Positions 36,889 through 45,322 of a stretch of 64,000 bases of DNA are shown here, piece by piece (position 1 is the first letter of the stretch; each line of letters begins with the position of its first letter). Origin of the DNA: an uncultured Bacteroidales bacterium (GTDB taxonomy: Bacteria; Bacteroidota; Bacteroidia; Bacteroidales; Paludibacteraceae); NCBI GenBank assembly GCA_937891975.1, contig CALAUA010000012.1, positions 1-64,000 of the forward strand, in the 5' to 3' direction. Made by a program: the position numbers and the translations under genes. Under the pieces are notes generated by a model that worked only from the letters and a program-made list of their open reading frames with translations, was not told the origin of the DNA and did no database searches.

Positions 36889-37989
36889 CTACAATTCGCT
36901 CTCTTTCATGCGCTCGGCATTCTCTGCCACTTGCAGCGCATCAATCACGCCTTGAATCTCGCCATCCATAAAGGCGGTAAGGTTGTAAATCGTATAGCCA
37001 ATACGGTGGTCGGTGATACGCCCCTGAGGATAATTGTAGGTACGAATCTTCGCTGAGCGGTCGCCTGTGCTGACCATCGTCTTACGGCGTGCAGCAATAT
37101 CGTCAATATATTTCTGATGCTCCTTATCATATATCTGCGTGCGCAGGCGCGAGAGAGCACGTTCCTTGTTCTTTGGCTGGTCACGCGTTTCGGTACACTC
37201 AATCAATATCTCTTGCACCTCGCCCGTATTAGGGTTCTTCCAGTTGTAACGCAAGCGTACACCCGACTCCACTTTGTTCACGTTCTGACCACCAGCACCG
37301 CCACTGCGGAAGGTCTCCCACTTGATCTCGCCCTCGTTGATGTGCACCTCGAACTCGTCTGCCTCTGGCAATACCGCCACCGTCGCAGCCGACGTATGCA
37401 CACGCCCTTGCGTCTCGGTGACAGGCACACGCTGTACGCGGTGCACGCCCGATTCGTACTTCAATGTGCCATAGACATTCTCGCCTGACACGTTGAAGAT
37501 AATCTCCTTGAATCCGCCTACTGCTCCTTCGGAGAAACTGCTGACAGTCATCTTCATGCCGTGCGTCTCAAAGTACTTGCTGTACATGCGGAACAAGTCA
37601 CCTGCAAAGATACTTGCCTCATCGCCACCTGTTCCAGCACGAATCTCCATCACCACATTTTTGCCGTCCTCTGGGTCTTGGGGCAAAAGCATGAGTTTCA
37701 CTTCTTCTTCCAGAGCAGGAATCTGTGGCTCTAACTCATCTATCTCTGCACGTGCCATCTCGCGCAAATCGGCATCCGACTCGTTATAGAAAATCTCTTT
37801 AGCTTCTGCCAAGTTATTCACGGCTTTCTTGTACTTCTCTGCCGACTCCAATACACGTTCCAAGTCGCGGTACTCACGATTCAATCGCACATAACGTGCT
37901 TGATCGGCAATCACAGAAGGGTCTGTAATCAGCAAACTCACCTCGTGGAACTTGGCTTCTAATCCATCTATTCTTTCTAATATATCCAT
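36889..37989 (-). CDS. prfA: Peptide chain release factor 1
   Basis: A 366-residue class I release factor that reads UAA/UAG. The GGQ motif is in RSGGAGGQNVNK (about residue 235). The stop-codon-reading tripeptide position reads PVT in RVPVTETQGRVHTSAATVAV, which fits RF1 (P-x-T) and not RF2 (SPF). Length is full. Its start region is next to a 7-bp repeat (37996-38023). Confidence 0.96.
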   Translation of the reverse strand: MDILERIDGLEAKFHEVSLLITDPSVIADQARYVRLNREYRDLERVLESAEKYKKAVNNLAEAKEIFYNESDADLREMARAEIDELEPQIPALEEEVKLMLLPQDPEDGKNVVMEIRAGTGGDEASIFAGDLFRMYSKYFETHGMKMTVSSFSEGAVGGFKEIIFNVSGENVYGTLKYESGVHRVQRVPVTETQGRVHTSAATVAVLPEADEFEVHINEGEIKWETFRSGGAGGQNVNKVESGVRLRYNWKNPNTGEVQEILIECTETRDQPKNKERALSRLRTQIYDKEHQKYIDDIAARRKTMVSTGDRSAKIRTYNYPQGRITDHRIGYTIYNLTAFMDGEIQGVIDALQVAENAERMKESEL

Positions 37990-37995
37990 TGTTTT

Positions 37996-38023
37996 AGTTG
38001 AAAGTTTAAAGTTGAAAGTTTAA
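37996..38023 (-). repeat. 7-bp repeat between prfA and the upstream gene
   Basis: Units AGTTGAA, AGTTTAA, AGTTGAA, AGTTTAA (plus strand). The TAA stop codon of the 38020-38652 gene is in the array. Confidence 0.82.
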
Positions 38024-38652
38024 AGGCTGGGCTGTTTGTCAATAGCACTCCAATACGCATCATCTACCACGATACCTTCTGCACGGAGTTTCAAGTTAGT
38101 CACAAAGCGTACCAGTCGCCAATCGATTGTTTCGCTATACACTTTGCGCGAGATAAAGATGCGGAAAAACCAACCGAACTTCACATGCACATCCATACCA
38201 ATCTTCGCACTCTTCTCGCCCATTGACAATACATGAAACGTACCATATGCCTCCTTAATCAGCGTACCCGCATAGTGAATATCCACTCGTATATCACGCT
38301 GTGCTCCCCGCATAGAATCAGTCACTTGACTCTCAATTACCACATCCGACAAGAAAGGTCGCTCGTTCACCAGCACATCCAATACCAATTTGCTATACTG
38401 CTTCTCAGGCAAGTATTCCGATGCTTTCCAAATCAAGTAAAACGCATTCTTCTTCGCATCTTCTTGCTTACCTAAACCTGCAAAAAACTGTTCGGATAAC
38501 TTTGCAGGATCCGTTTGCAGGTAATAAATCATCGAATCTATCACCACATTGCACGCCTCTGCGCTCGCACCGACCTCTGTCTCATACTGTGTATGAAACA
38601 TGCCGTCAGACAACGTAGTCAATACCGAAAACAATATCGCAAATACCATCAT
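38020..38652 (-). CDS. Hypothetical protein, possibly exported
   Basis: A 210-residue protein with a short hydrophobic N terminus (MMVFAILFSVLTTLSDGMF), possibly a signal peptide. The rest is a mixed alpha/beta sequence without a motif I recognise. It sits 30 nt upstream of prfA and downstream of the kinase-RapZ fusion gene on the same strand. The 38653-38694 spacer to the fusion gene holds the GTTTAGTG-type repeat. Function unknown. Confidence 0.7.
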   Translation of the reverse strand: MMVFAILFSVLTTLSDGMFHTQYETEVGASAEACNVVIDSMIYYLQTDPAKLSEQFFAGLGKQEDAKKNAFYLIWKASEYLPEKQYSKLVLDVLVNERPFLSDVVIESQVTDSMRGAQRDIRVDIHYAGTLIKEAYGTFHVLSMGEKSAKIGMDVHVKFGWFFRIFISRKVYSETIDWRLVRFVTNLKLRAEGIVVDDAYWSAIDKQPSL

Positions 38653-38654
38653 GC

Positions 38655-38690
38655 TCTAAACACTAAACAGCAGCGCAGCGTCCACTAAAC
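38655..38690 (-). repeat. GTTTAGTG interspersed element, copy 3
   Basis: On the minus strand two direct GTTTAGTG copies flank a GC-rich core, GACGCTGCGCTGCT. Two related elements lie at 58506-58540 and 58801-58836. Confidence 0.65.
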
Positions 38691-38694
38691 AACA

Positions 38695-40146
38695 CTAATC
38701 CTTCGCATCTAACACGCGCTCCATATTCTGCTCACGGTGAATCAGTTGTACCTCTACGCCAAACTTCTCGTTGATGTGTTGTGCCATCTTCTCCGCAGCA
38801 TACACCGAACGATGCTGACCGCCCGTACAGCCAAACGACACCATCAAGTTCTGGAACCCACGATCCATATAGCGTTTTACCGAGAAATCCACCAACTGAT
38901 ATGCTTGCTCCAAGAATGGCAATATCTCGCCATCTTCCTCCAAGAACGTTATCACGGGTTCATCCATTCCTGTAAAATGCGTGTATCGTTCGTATTTTCC
39001 AGGGTTATTCACCGCACGGCAGTCAAACACAAATCCGCCACCATTACCCGATGGGTCAGCAGGAATACCTTTCTTGTACGAGAAACTCATCACTCTCACT
39101 ACCAACGGTTTGCGTACGCCCACATCCTTAAACTGCTTCATCTCCGTCATCTTCTGCAGTACCTCTATCAGATAAGGATAATCCTCGCTTGCATGCTTCA
39201 GCAGATGACGCAAATTATCTATCGCAAATGGAATGGATTGCAAGAAGTGGGGTTTCTTCTCGAAGTATCCTCTGAAGCCATATGCGCCCAGCACTTGCAT
39301 CGTGCGGAACAGCACAAAGTGCTTCAAGGTATCATAGAACAATTCTCTATCCACTGGCATATACTTCTGCAATTCTTCCAGATACACTTCCACCAGTTCC
39401 TCACGCAAATCAGGATGATAGTTCGCCTTGGCTTGCCACAGGAAGGATGCTACATCATAGAACACTGGGCCGCGTCTTCCGCCTTGAAAATCAATAAAGT
39501 ATGGTACTTCATTTCCGTCCGCATCCTTACATACCATCACGTTGCGTGATTGGAAATCGCGGTACATAAACGCATTCATACGGTTTTGCAGCAGGATATA
39601 TGCCAAACGCTCAAACTCATTCTCCAACTTATCTTCTTGAAAATCCAACCCTGTCGCCTTTAGGAAACAGTACTTGAAATAGTTCAAATCCCACAATATC
39701 GAGCGCAAATTAAATTCGGGTTGTGGATAACATTGATTGAAGTCAAACTCCTCTGCACCAACCACTTGGAAACGTGCTAAGCCACGCACCGTCTTGCGTA
39801 GCATCTCTTTCTCTCGTGCGCTAAACACACCTGTCTTGCGCCCTTCTGCGATATAATCAAACAGCAACACATTACCCAGGTCTTGCTGCACATAGTTCAT
39901 CTCATCATCGCTCACAGCCAGCACTTTAGGCACATTCAGCCCCTTCTTCATAAAATGCTCAGCCATATAGAGAAAGGCATGATTTTCATCACGCGATGTG
40001 CCTTGTACACCTATCAGCGAAGTAGTTTTGTCTTCACTTTCTATGCGATAATACCTGCGATTGCTACCAGAAGCAGTCAAAGCAGTTTGTTCACCTGCCA
40101 TCTTACCCGTAGCTTCAAAAAATAATTGACTTAATGATTGCGCCAT
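38695..40146 (-). CDS. Fusion of a sugar-kinase-like phosphotransferase and a RapZ C-terminal domain
   Basis: A 483-residue two-domain protein. Residues about 1-330 form an aminoglycoside-phosphotransferase-fold kinase with YRDFQSRNVM (catalytic Asp197) and FIDFQGGRRGP (Asp219). This is the AmgK type, which phosphorylates the anomeric position of MurNAc/GlcNAc. Residues about 345-483 are a RapZ C-terminal domain with SFSYKKGIP, FVFDCRAVNNP and GCTGGQHRSVYAAE. The RapZ domain in E. coli binds glucosamine-6-phosphate. The ATG at 40146 is chosen because the open frame upstream covers the promoter. A MurU-like gene is at 44446-45222. Confidence 0.9.
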   Translation of the reverse strand: MAQSLSQLFFEATGKMAGEQTALTASGSNRRYYRIESEDKTTSLIGVQGTSRDENHAFLYMAEHFMKKGLNVPKVLAVSDDEMNYVQQDLGNVLLFDYIAEGRKTGVFSAREKEMLRKTVRGLARFQVVGAEEFDFNQCYPQPEFNLRSILWDLNYFKYCFLKATGLDFQEDKLENEFERLAYILLQNRMNAFMYRDFQSRNVMVCKDADGNEVPYFIDFQGGRRGPVFYDVASFLWQAKANYHPDLREELVEVYLEELQKYMPVDRELFYDTLKHFVLFRTMQVLGAYGFRGYFEKKPHFLQSIPFAIDNLRHLLKHASEDYPYLIEVLQKMTEMKQFKDVGVRKPLVVRVMSFSYKKGIPADPSGNGGGFVFDCRAVNNPGKYERYTHFTGMDEPVITFLEEDGEILPFLEQAYQLVDFSVKRYMDRGFQNLMVSFGCTGGQHRSVYAAEKMAQHINEKFGVEVQLIHREQNMERVLDAKD

Positions 40147-40169
40147 AGTTATCCAATATAAATTGCCGA

Positions 40170-40201
40170 CAAAAGTACTAAAAATTTTGCATATATGCAA
40201 A
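40170..40201 (-). promoter_or_regulatory. Promoter of the kinase-RapZ fusion
   Basis: Minus-strand TTTGCATATATGC (-33 at 40201-40198) and TACTTTTG (40177-40170), gap 20 nt. Confidence 0.9.
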
Positions 40202-40202
40202 C

Positions 40203-40236
40203 AAAATCGCGGAAACTTTGTTTTATCCGCGATTTT
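40203..40236 (-). terminator. Terminator of the superoxide dismutase gene
   Basis: AAAATCGCGGA and TCCGCGATTTT make an 11-bp stem. On the minus strand its T-run touches the -33 box of the next promoter with one base between. Confidence 0.9.
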
Positions 40237-40267
40237 GTAGTATTATCAGTTATGCCAAATAATGGTT

Positions 40268-40861
40268 TTAGATGATGCGTTGCGATACTACATGCCAGTT
40301 TACGAGCAACCAAAAGTTCTTCAAATACTCTGCTCTACGGTTTTGATAATCAAGATAGTACGCATGTTCCCACACGTCAATAGCCAATAGTGGTGTCAGG
40401 TTATACCGCAACGGATTATCGCCATTTGATAGAGACAATATCTTCAGTTCTCCTGCACTATCCATAGCCAAGAATGTCCAACCCGAACCAAAGAACCCTG
40501 CAGCCGCTTTGTCAAGCTGGTCAATCATATTCTGCAACGAACCAAACGATTGTTCAATCAGAAAGAGGAACTCGCCAGATGGCTGTTTCGCATTTTGTGC
40601 TGGTGCCAACTGCTCGAAGAACAAGGTATGATTGAGTACCTGCCCTGCGTTGTTAGCAATCGGTCCATCAGGTGCCTTGCTCACCAACTCTGTTAGCGAC
40701 ATGCCCTCATACTTAGAGCCATCGACCAATTGATTCAGATTGTTTATATACGTTTGGAAATGCTTACCATAGTGGTAAGAGAGCGTTTGTTGGCTCATCA
40801 TCGGAGCCAAATCAGTGAGTTGATAACCTAACTCAGGAAGGTGAAATGGATTTTTTTTCAT
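40268..40861 (-). CDS. sodB: Fe/Mn superoxide dismutase
   Basis: A 197-residue iron/manganese superoxide dismutase that detoxifies superoxide. The metal ligands are all present: His30 in LSYHYGKHF, His78 in LNHTLFF, Asp162 and His166 in DVWEHAYYLDYQNRR. Length fits. Metal preference cannot be read with certainty; Bacteroides homologues use either metal. It is monocistronic, with a strong terminator. The 40862-41081 gap upstream holds a small hairpin (TAGCAC/GTGCTA, 40900-40916) and no recognisable gene or consensus promoter. Confidence 0.95.
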   Translation of the reverse strand: MKKNPFHLPELGYQLTDLAPMMSQQTLSYHYGKHFQTYINNLNQLVDGSKYEGMSLTELVSKAPDGPIANNAGQVLNHTLFFEQLAPAQNAKQPSGEFLFLIEQSFGSLQNMIDQLDKAAAGFFGSGWTFLAMDSAGELKILSLSNGDNPLRYNLTPLLAIDVWEHAYYLDYQNRRAEYLKNFWLLVNWHVVSQRII

Positions 40862-41081
40862 AGTCTATAATTTGATAGGGGTTTAGGATATTTTTTCATA
40901 GCACCCTTTGTGCTACACTTACCCTACTGCAAAAATCGTGCCGAATACACTTCGATAGTATATATAGCCTATTTTCCATCAAAGAAATACTTTCTTAGCG
41001 TTGTTGGGCTTCGTCCCTTACCCACTCCACCTTCGTTGTATTGCTTTGATTAGCTTATGGCAAAAATGGGACTGCAATAAA

Positions 41082-43223
41082 CTATGGGAGAAGAACGACA
41101 CGGAATCCGAGGGAGCGGTAGCGATAGTCAGGAGAGTCGTAGCCACGGTTGGCAACGCGATAGCGGGAAGCAGCACTGCTGCCCCAGCTACCGCCCCGAT
41201 TCACGCGGTCGGACCCCGACGACGGACCTGTAGGATTGGTCTGCGCATTGCTGCTATAACTGTCATACCTATCTTGACACCATTCCGACACATTACCACT
41301 CATATCATACAAGCCCAACTCATTCGCTTGTTTTTGTTTCACAGGGTGTGTCTTGATGCCACTATTATCCGTGTACCAAGCCACATCGCTCAAGGTATTG
41401 CTACCTGCATACTTATACCCTTTACTCTTCTGACCACCGCGAGCAGCATACTCCCACTCCGCTTCAGTAGGCAAACGGAAGTTCTTGCCTGTCAATTGGT
41501 TGAGCTTTGTGATAAATCTTTGGCAATCATTCCAACTAATATAATACACAGGATAGCTGTTGCCTACACCATGTAATGAAGTACCAAACGTACCTTTCTT
41601 TGCTTGCTTTCGAATGGTTGTGCCCATCACTGCCTTCCATACTTCTTGTGTCACCTCCGTTTCACCAATATAGTAATCCGATAACGTCACTTGATGCGTT
41701 GGCTTTTCATCGCTCTCCGCAACACTGCCCTGCTCAGAGGTTGCACCCATCGTAAACGTGCCACCCTGCACCTTAATCATATTAAACGACACACCCTTAA
41801 CGGTGATCGTTTCTACTGCTCCGCCTTGTGGTGCGGCAGGAACTACTGGCGCTTTGGCAACGGTCTTTGTCAGCGTGAAGTCCAACATACTCTCTTGGTT
41901 TTCTGCTATCTGCACCGTCTTTTCTTGCTGGTCGTATCCGTCTTTCTCCAAGCGGATTTTGTGTGTACCTATCAGCAATTCACTAACAAACAATGGACTG
42001 GTGCCTACTTTCTTTCCATCCACATACACAGCTACATCCGCAGGCGAACCATCCACAATCAGCGAGCCATAGATAGGCAACGGATTATTGAGCGTAATAG
42101 TCTGTCCTGCACTTTGTGGTGTGATACGCACATTCGTATATGCTGAATGGTGGCTTGCTTGGCGCGCTTCTACACTATGCTCGCCTAACTCCAATGTACC
42201 CGTCCAACGAGTAGTCCCCAAGCGATTGCCATCCACGTAAATATCGGCACCTTCATTCGTTGTCAAAGTCACTTGCGCGAAGTTCGCCTCCAACGATGGG
42301 CGGATAGTTGTAGTCTTGCCCTCCTCAATAGTAATCGTGGTGGAATAGTCTTTGTATTTCTCTTTCTGAACACGTAGCGTATAAACGCCCGAACTCATCT
42401 CTCTGTTATTCAATGGTATAGTACCCAATTGTATCATACCACCAGTAGCGGTATTTGTAGCAAAAACATAGCCCCCTTGCGAGATATTATCCCCTGCGAT
42501 TGTCAGCCAACCAAACTGCGGAAGCAAATCCACCGTCATCTCGGTTTGCGTGGCTGACACGGTAAAACTACCCTCTTTCGTGTGGTATTTGTCCGCAGCA
42601 ATACTATAACTGTATGTCCCATAATTGAGCATTTTGCTCGCTATGCCTCCTTCGCGCATAGGCAGGATCTCTTGCGCGCCATTCTCCACAATAGTCACCA
42701 CAGCGTTGGCAGGCGTAACGCGGAACTTAAAGAATTGGCGTTTAGGGGCTTGGGTAGTCGTAACTAGAACAGGATCCTCCATCGGTGTATAATGTACTTT
42801 ACCATAATACACCATATTCGATTGTAAACGAGGTAAATCTATGATTGTCTGGTTCGTACAACCATCACCACACTGAATCTCCACGTGCCCTGCACCTGCT
42901 GGAATCAAAAATAGCAATTCGTTCGGCTTGTCGGTTAGTTTTTCCAAAGGCATATGCAATCTGCCCAAATACAAGCCCAGTTTTTGTTTAGCAGCAGTCA
43001 CTTCTCGCTCATTACCCTCTAACCCAACACGAATCAACGCATACGGAAAAGTATCATCTAGCAATGGCTTCTCCCACTTACCAAATTCATTTTTATACAA
43101 CGCTGATACCGAACTATTAGGGATAGCAGCAAAAGTACGCGTTATTTTCAACGATTGAGCATAAACTGACAACGTAAATGCCCAAACACACCATACAATC
43201 AATAAACGTTTTGCAATTCTCAT
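41082..43223 (-). CDS. Exported PEGA-repeat protein with SUMF1-type domain
   Basis: A 713-residue protein with a signal peptide (1-22, ending VYAQ). The middle holds PEGA-type beta repeats (about 240-460; YGSLIVDGSPADVAVYVDG and GADIYVDGNRLGT are clear units). Residues about 475-713 form a formylglycine-generating-enzyme (SUMF1) domain: GGTFTMGA, PVYYISWNDCQRFI, RLPTEAEWEYAARGG and NRGGSWGSSAASRYRVANRG. The cysteines of true FGE are missing (SWGSS, SRYR), so it is probably a binding or structural version. No sulfatase is nearby. Own promoter at 43246-43277. Confidence 0.9.
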   Translation of the reverse strand: MRIAKRLLIVWCVWAFTLSVYAQSLKITRTFAAIPNSSVSALYKNEFGKWEKPLLDDTFPYALIRVGLEGNEREVTAAKQKLGLYLGRLHMPLEKLTDKPNELLFLIPAGAGHVEIQCGDGCTNQTIIDLPRLQSNMVYYGKVHYTPMEDPVLVTTTQAPKRQFFKFRVTPANAVVTIVENGAQEILPMREGGIASKMLNYGTYSYSIAADKYHTKEGSFTVSATQTEMTVDLLPQFGWLTIAGDNISQGGYVFATNTATGGMIQLGTIPLNNREMSSGVYTLRVQKEKYKDYSTTITIEEGKTTTIRPSLEANFAQVTLTTNEGADIYVDGNRLGTTRWTGTLELGEHSVEARQASHHSAYTNVRITPQSAGQTITLNNPLPIYGSLIVDGSPADVAVYVDGKKVGTSPLFVSELLIGTHKIRLEKDGYDQQEKTVQIAENQESMLDFTLTKTVAKAPVVPAAPQGGAVETITVKGVSFNMIKVQGGTFTMGATSEQGSVAESDEKPTHQVTLSDYYIGETEVTQEVWKAVMGTTIRKQAKKGTFGTSLHGVGNSYPVYYISWNDCQRFITKLNQLTGKNFRLPTEAEWEYAARGGQKSKGYKYAGSNTLSDVAWYTDNSGIKTHPVKQKQANELGLYDMSGNVSEWCQDRYDSYSSNAQTNPTGPSSGSDRVNRGGSWGSSAASRYRVANRGYDSPDYRYRSLGFRVVLLP

Positions 43224-43245
43224 CGTGTTTTATCAATTTAGACTA

Positions 43246-43277
43246 CAAAGGTAGTACTTTTTGGGGAAATATACAAA
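43246..43277 (-). promoter_or_regulatory. Promoter of the PEGA/SUMF1 gene
   Basis: Minus-strand TTTGTATATTTCC (-33 at 43277-43274) and TACCTTTG (43253-43246), gap 20 nt, 22 nt before the start codon. The next promoter on the plus strand diverges from it. Confidence 0.88.
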
Positions 43278-43302
43278 AAAATCGTGTTTTTTTAGTGAAA
43301 TA

Positions 43303-43334
43303 TTTGGTCAATTCAAAAAAAAGCAGTACCTTTG
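43303..43334 (+). promoter_or_regulatory. Promoter of tRNA-Lys
   Basis: TTTG at 43303-43306 and TACCTTTG at 43327-43334, gap 20 nt, 23 nt before the tRNA. Confidence 0.88.
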
Positions 43335-43357
43335 CACCCGCTTTCGAGAAAAAGCGA

Positions 43358-43430
43358 GTCTTCCTAGCTCAGTTGGTAGAGCAACTGACTCTTAATCAGT
43401 GGGTCCAGGGTTCGAGTCCCTGGGAGGACA
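43358..43430 (+). tRNA. tRNA-Lys (anticodon CTT)
   Basis: A 73-nt cloverleaf. The acceptor stem is GTCTTCC with GGAGGAC (one G-T pair). The anticodon stem ACTGA/TCAGT encloses loop CTCTTAA, giving anticodon CTT for lysine codon AAG. The T arm has CAGGG-TTCGAGT-CCCTG. Discriminator A at 43430; CCA is not encoded. Its promoter and a terminator follow closely, so it is a single-gene transcript. Confidence 0.97.
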
Positions 43431-43435
43431 CAAGG

Positions 43436-43461
43436 AGACATCCATCCGGGTGTCTTTTTTT
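43436..43461 (+). terminator. Terminator of tRNA-Lys
   Basis: AGACATCC and GGGTGTCT form an 8-bp stem followed by eight or more T. The 43463-43590 stretch downstream has two small inverted repeats (GTTCC/GGAAC and CCAAAA/TTTTGG) and no gene. Confidence 0.9.
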
Positions 43462-43589
43462 TGTGTTCCTGTGGAACGAGAACCCTCCAAATAACCAAGG
43501 AGCCCCAAAAGCTCACAGCGTTTTGGGAAGAGCGGAGGCATCAAGCACCCCCAAAAAAGGCATAAGCAACCTATCGGGAAAATACAGAA

Positions 43590-43643
43590 TGGTACGGTAA
43601 TGGTACGGAGTAGTACGGTAATGGTAAGGGAAAAGGTAAGAGA
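43590..43643. repeat. 11-bp tandem array D
   Basis: Units TGGTACGGTAA, TGGTACGGAG, TAGTACGGTAA, TGGTAAGGGAA, AAGGTAAGAGA; one is 10 nt. It grades into a GAAAGA-rich stretch up to 43671. Confidence 0.82.
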
Positions 43644-43700
43644 AAGAGAAAGAGAAAGAGAAAAAGAAAAGAATTCAAAAAAAGTTTTTATGGCATAATT

Positions 43701-43732
43701 TTTGTGTATTTCAAAAAAAACTACTATCTTTG
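43701..43732 (+). promoter_or_regulatory. Promoter of the DUF975 gene
   Basis: TTTG at 43701-43704 (extended TTTGTGTATTTCA) and TATCTTTG at 43725-43732, gap 20 nt, 35 nt before the start codon. Confidence 0.88.
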
Positions 43733-43767
43733 CAACAAATTTGATAACTTATCAAAACAACAATCTG

Positions 43768-44442
43768 ATGAAAGCTCCTTATCAATATCGCGCACAAGCG
43801 CGCGAAGCACTACAAAATCACTGGGGTGACGCTGCTATCGCCAGTGTAGTAATATTGACATTAGCTATGATATGCTCTGCTCCTGCAACTATCGGCAGTC
43901 TCAATATACTAGACATAGACGACATATTAGGCACATCCATGTGGTCAAACTTCACTTCACCACTCACCACATTGCTTGCTGCACTGATAGTACCTGTGCA
44001 ATATGGTTTATACATCGCTCTACTCAGCAGAACACGCGGAAGCGAAGATAATCTATTGCCAGCTACTTTGAGATATGCCGGGAAAGATTATGGACGTTTG
44101 TTCGTGGCTGGATTACTAATCGTATTATTCTCCACATTAGTAGGCATCTTTACTTTAGGAATTGGTTCTATTATTCTCAGTTACGCCTATCGCATGGTGC
44201 CTTATCTACTAAATGACTATCCCGAACTCAGTCCACGTGAAGCCATGAAGATTAGTCGCCAGATGATGAAAGGATATAAGTGGTATTTGTTTATTCTAGA
44301 CTTCTCTTTCATCGGATGGATACTGCTCAGTATCATCACGTTAGGTATCGGTACACTATTTGTTGTACCATATATGGAAACTGCCACAGCTTTATTCTAT
44401 GAGGATCTAAAAGCGCAAACTATTGTAGAGGAAGAAGATTAA
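43768..44442 (+). CDS. DUF975 family multispanning membrane protein
   Basis: A 224-residue integral membrane protein with about five hydrophobic segments. The N-terminal APYQYRAQAREALQNHWGDA and the SYAYRMVPYLLNDYPELSPREAMKISRQMMKG segment (in shorter pieces) are typical of DUF975. Function is not known. The ATG at 43768 is chosen since the promoter lies within the open frame further upstream. It ends 3 nt before the nucleotidyltransferase gene. Confidence 0.88.
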   Translation: MKAPYQYRAQAREALQNHWGDAAIASVVILTLAMICSAPATIGSLNILDIDDILGTSMWSNFTSPLTTLLAALIVPVQYGLYIALLSRTRGSEDNLLPATLRYAGKDYGRLFVAGLLIVLFSTLVGIFTLGIGSIILSYAYRMVPYLLNDYPELSPREAMKISRQMMKGYKWYLFILDFSFIGWILLSIITLGIGTLFVVPYMETATALFYEDLKAQTIVEEED

Positions 44443-44445
44443 CGT

Positions 44446-45222
44446 ATGAAAGCGATGATTTTTGCTGCAGGTTTAGGCACACGCCTCAAACCGTTAACCG
44501 ACACACTACCTAAAGCTCTTGTACCACTAGCAGGAAAGACCTTGCTACAATGGCAGATTGAGCACCTCAAAGCCGCTGGCATCACCGATATCGTGGTGAA
44601 TGTGCACCATTTCCCTGATATGATTATCAATTACTTGCGAGAGAACAACAATTTCGGTTGCAATATCTCCGTGAGTGATGAACGCGATATGCTTCTTGAG
44701 ACAGGTGGCGGCCTACGCAAAGCAAAAACTCTACTTTTAGGAATCGCTAATCGCCAATCGGGTGATAACGACACTCCTATCCTCGTCTGCAACGTGGACA
44801 TCCTCTCCAATATTGACATCCCTACTCTGGTTAATGCTTATAATTCCAACGAAATGGGGCTGGTAGTGGTCAGCCCACGCGAAACGCAACGCTACTTGCT
44901 CTTCGATCACGACAACCGCCTACGCGGTTGGACTAATATTGCTACTGGCGAAGTCCGCGGACCAATATCCAAGATCCAAAATCCAAGATCCAATCACCGT
45001 CCCCTCGCTTTTTCGGGTATGCAAGTACTTAACCCTCGCATCTTCGATATGATGGACAAGGTGGTAGCGGAGAAAGGTGATAAATTCTCGCTCATTGACC
45101 TCTACTTGAGTATTGCTGAAAAAGAAATTCTCAGAGCCTTTATCCCTGAGAATTATCGTATGATGGATGTTGGAAAAATCAACCAATTATCCGAAGCAGA
45201 AGCGTTTGCAGAAACATTGTAA
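44446..45222 (+). CDS. MurU-like sugar-1-phosphate nucleotidyltransferase
   Basis: A 258-residue enzyme of the NTP-transferase fold. The signature MIFAAGLGTRLKPLTDTLPK at the N terminus binds NTP, VNVHHFPDMI follows, and SVSDERDMLLETGGGLRKA is the MurU-type block. MurU converts MurNAc-1-phosphate to UDP-MurNAc in cell-wall recycling. Residues about 173-184 (PISKIQNPRSNH) are encoded by a 7-bp repeat (44964-44998) just before the conserved PLAFSGMQV. Paired functionally with the AmgK-like fusion at 38695-40146, although not adjacent. Confidence 0.9.
   Translation: MKAMIFAAGLGTRLKPLTDTLPKALVPLAGKTLLQWQIEHLKAAGITDIVVNVHHFPDMIINYLRENNNFGCNISVSDERDMLLETGGGLRKAKTLLLGIANRQSGDNDTPILVCNVDILSNIDIPTLVNAYNSNEMGLVVVSPRETQRYLLFDHDNRLRGWTNIATGEVRGPISKIQNPRSNHRPLAFSGMQVLNPRIFDMMDKVVAEKGDKFSLIDLYLSIAEKEILRAFIPENYRMMDVGKINQLSEAEAFAETL
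44964..44998 (+). repeat. 7-bp repeat inside the MurU-like gene
   Basis: Five units: AATATCC, AAGATCC, AAAATCC, AAGATCC, AATCACC. They encode PISKIQNPRSNH. Confidence 0.88.
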
Positions 45223-45256
45223 GCCCTTCTCCCATCGGGACACTTATCCGCCACGA

Positions 45257-45300
45257 ATTGTGCGGTAATTGTGCGGTCATTGTGCGGTTATTGTGCGGAG
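45257..45300. repeat. 11-bp tandem array E
   Basis: Four units: ATTGTGCGGTA, ATTGTGCGGTC, ATTGTGCGGTT, ATTGTGCGGAG. Lies between convergent genes; it could supply no promoter for either. No terminator hairpin was found here. Confidence 0.93.
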
Positions 45301-45322
45301 CGTATAGGTAACCAGATAGATT

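Noticed and set aside
41001..41576. 191-codon open frame opposite the PEGA/SUMF1 gene
   Set aside because: Antisense of a conserved SUMF1 domain; no promoter and no recognisable protein.
43358..43720. tRNA-Lys as an integration site for a mobile element
   Set aside because: No repeat of the tRNA 3' end, no integrase, and the following genes are ordinary.
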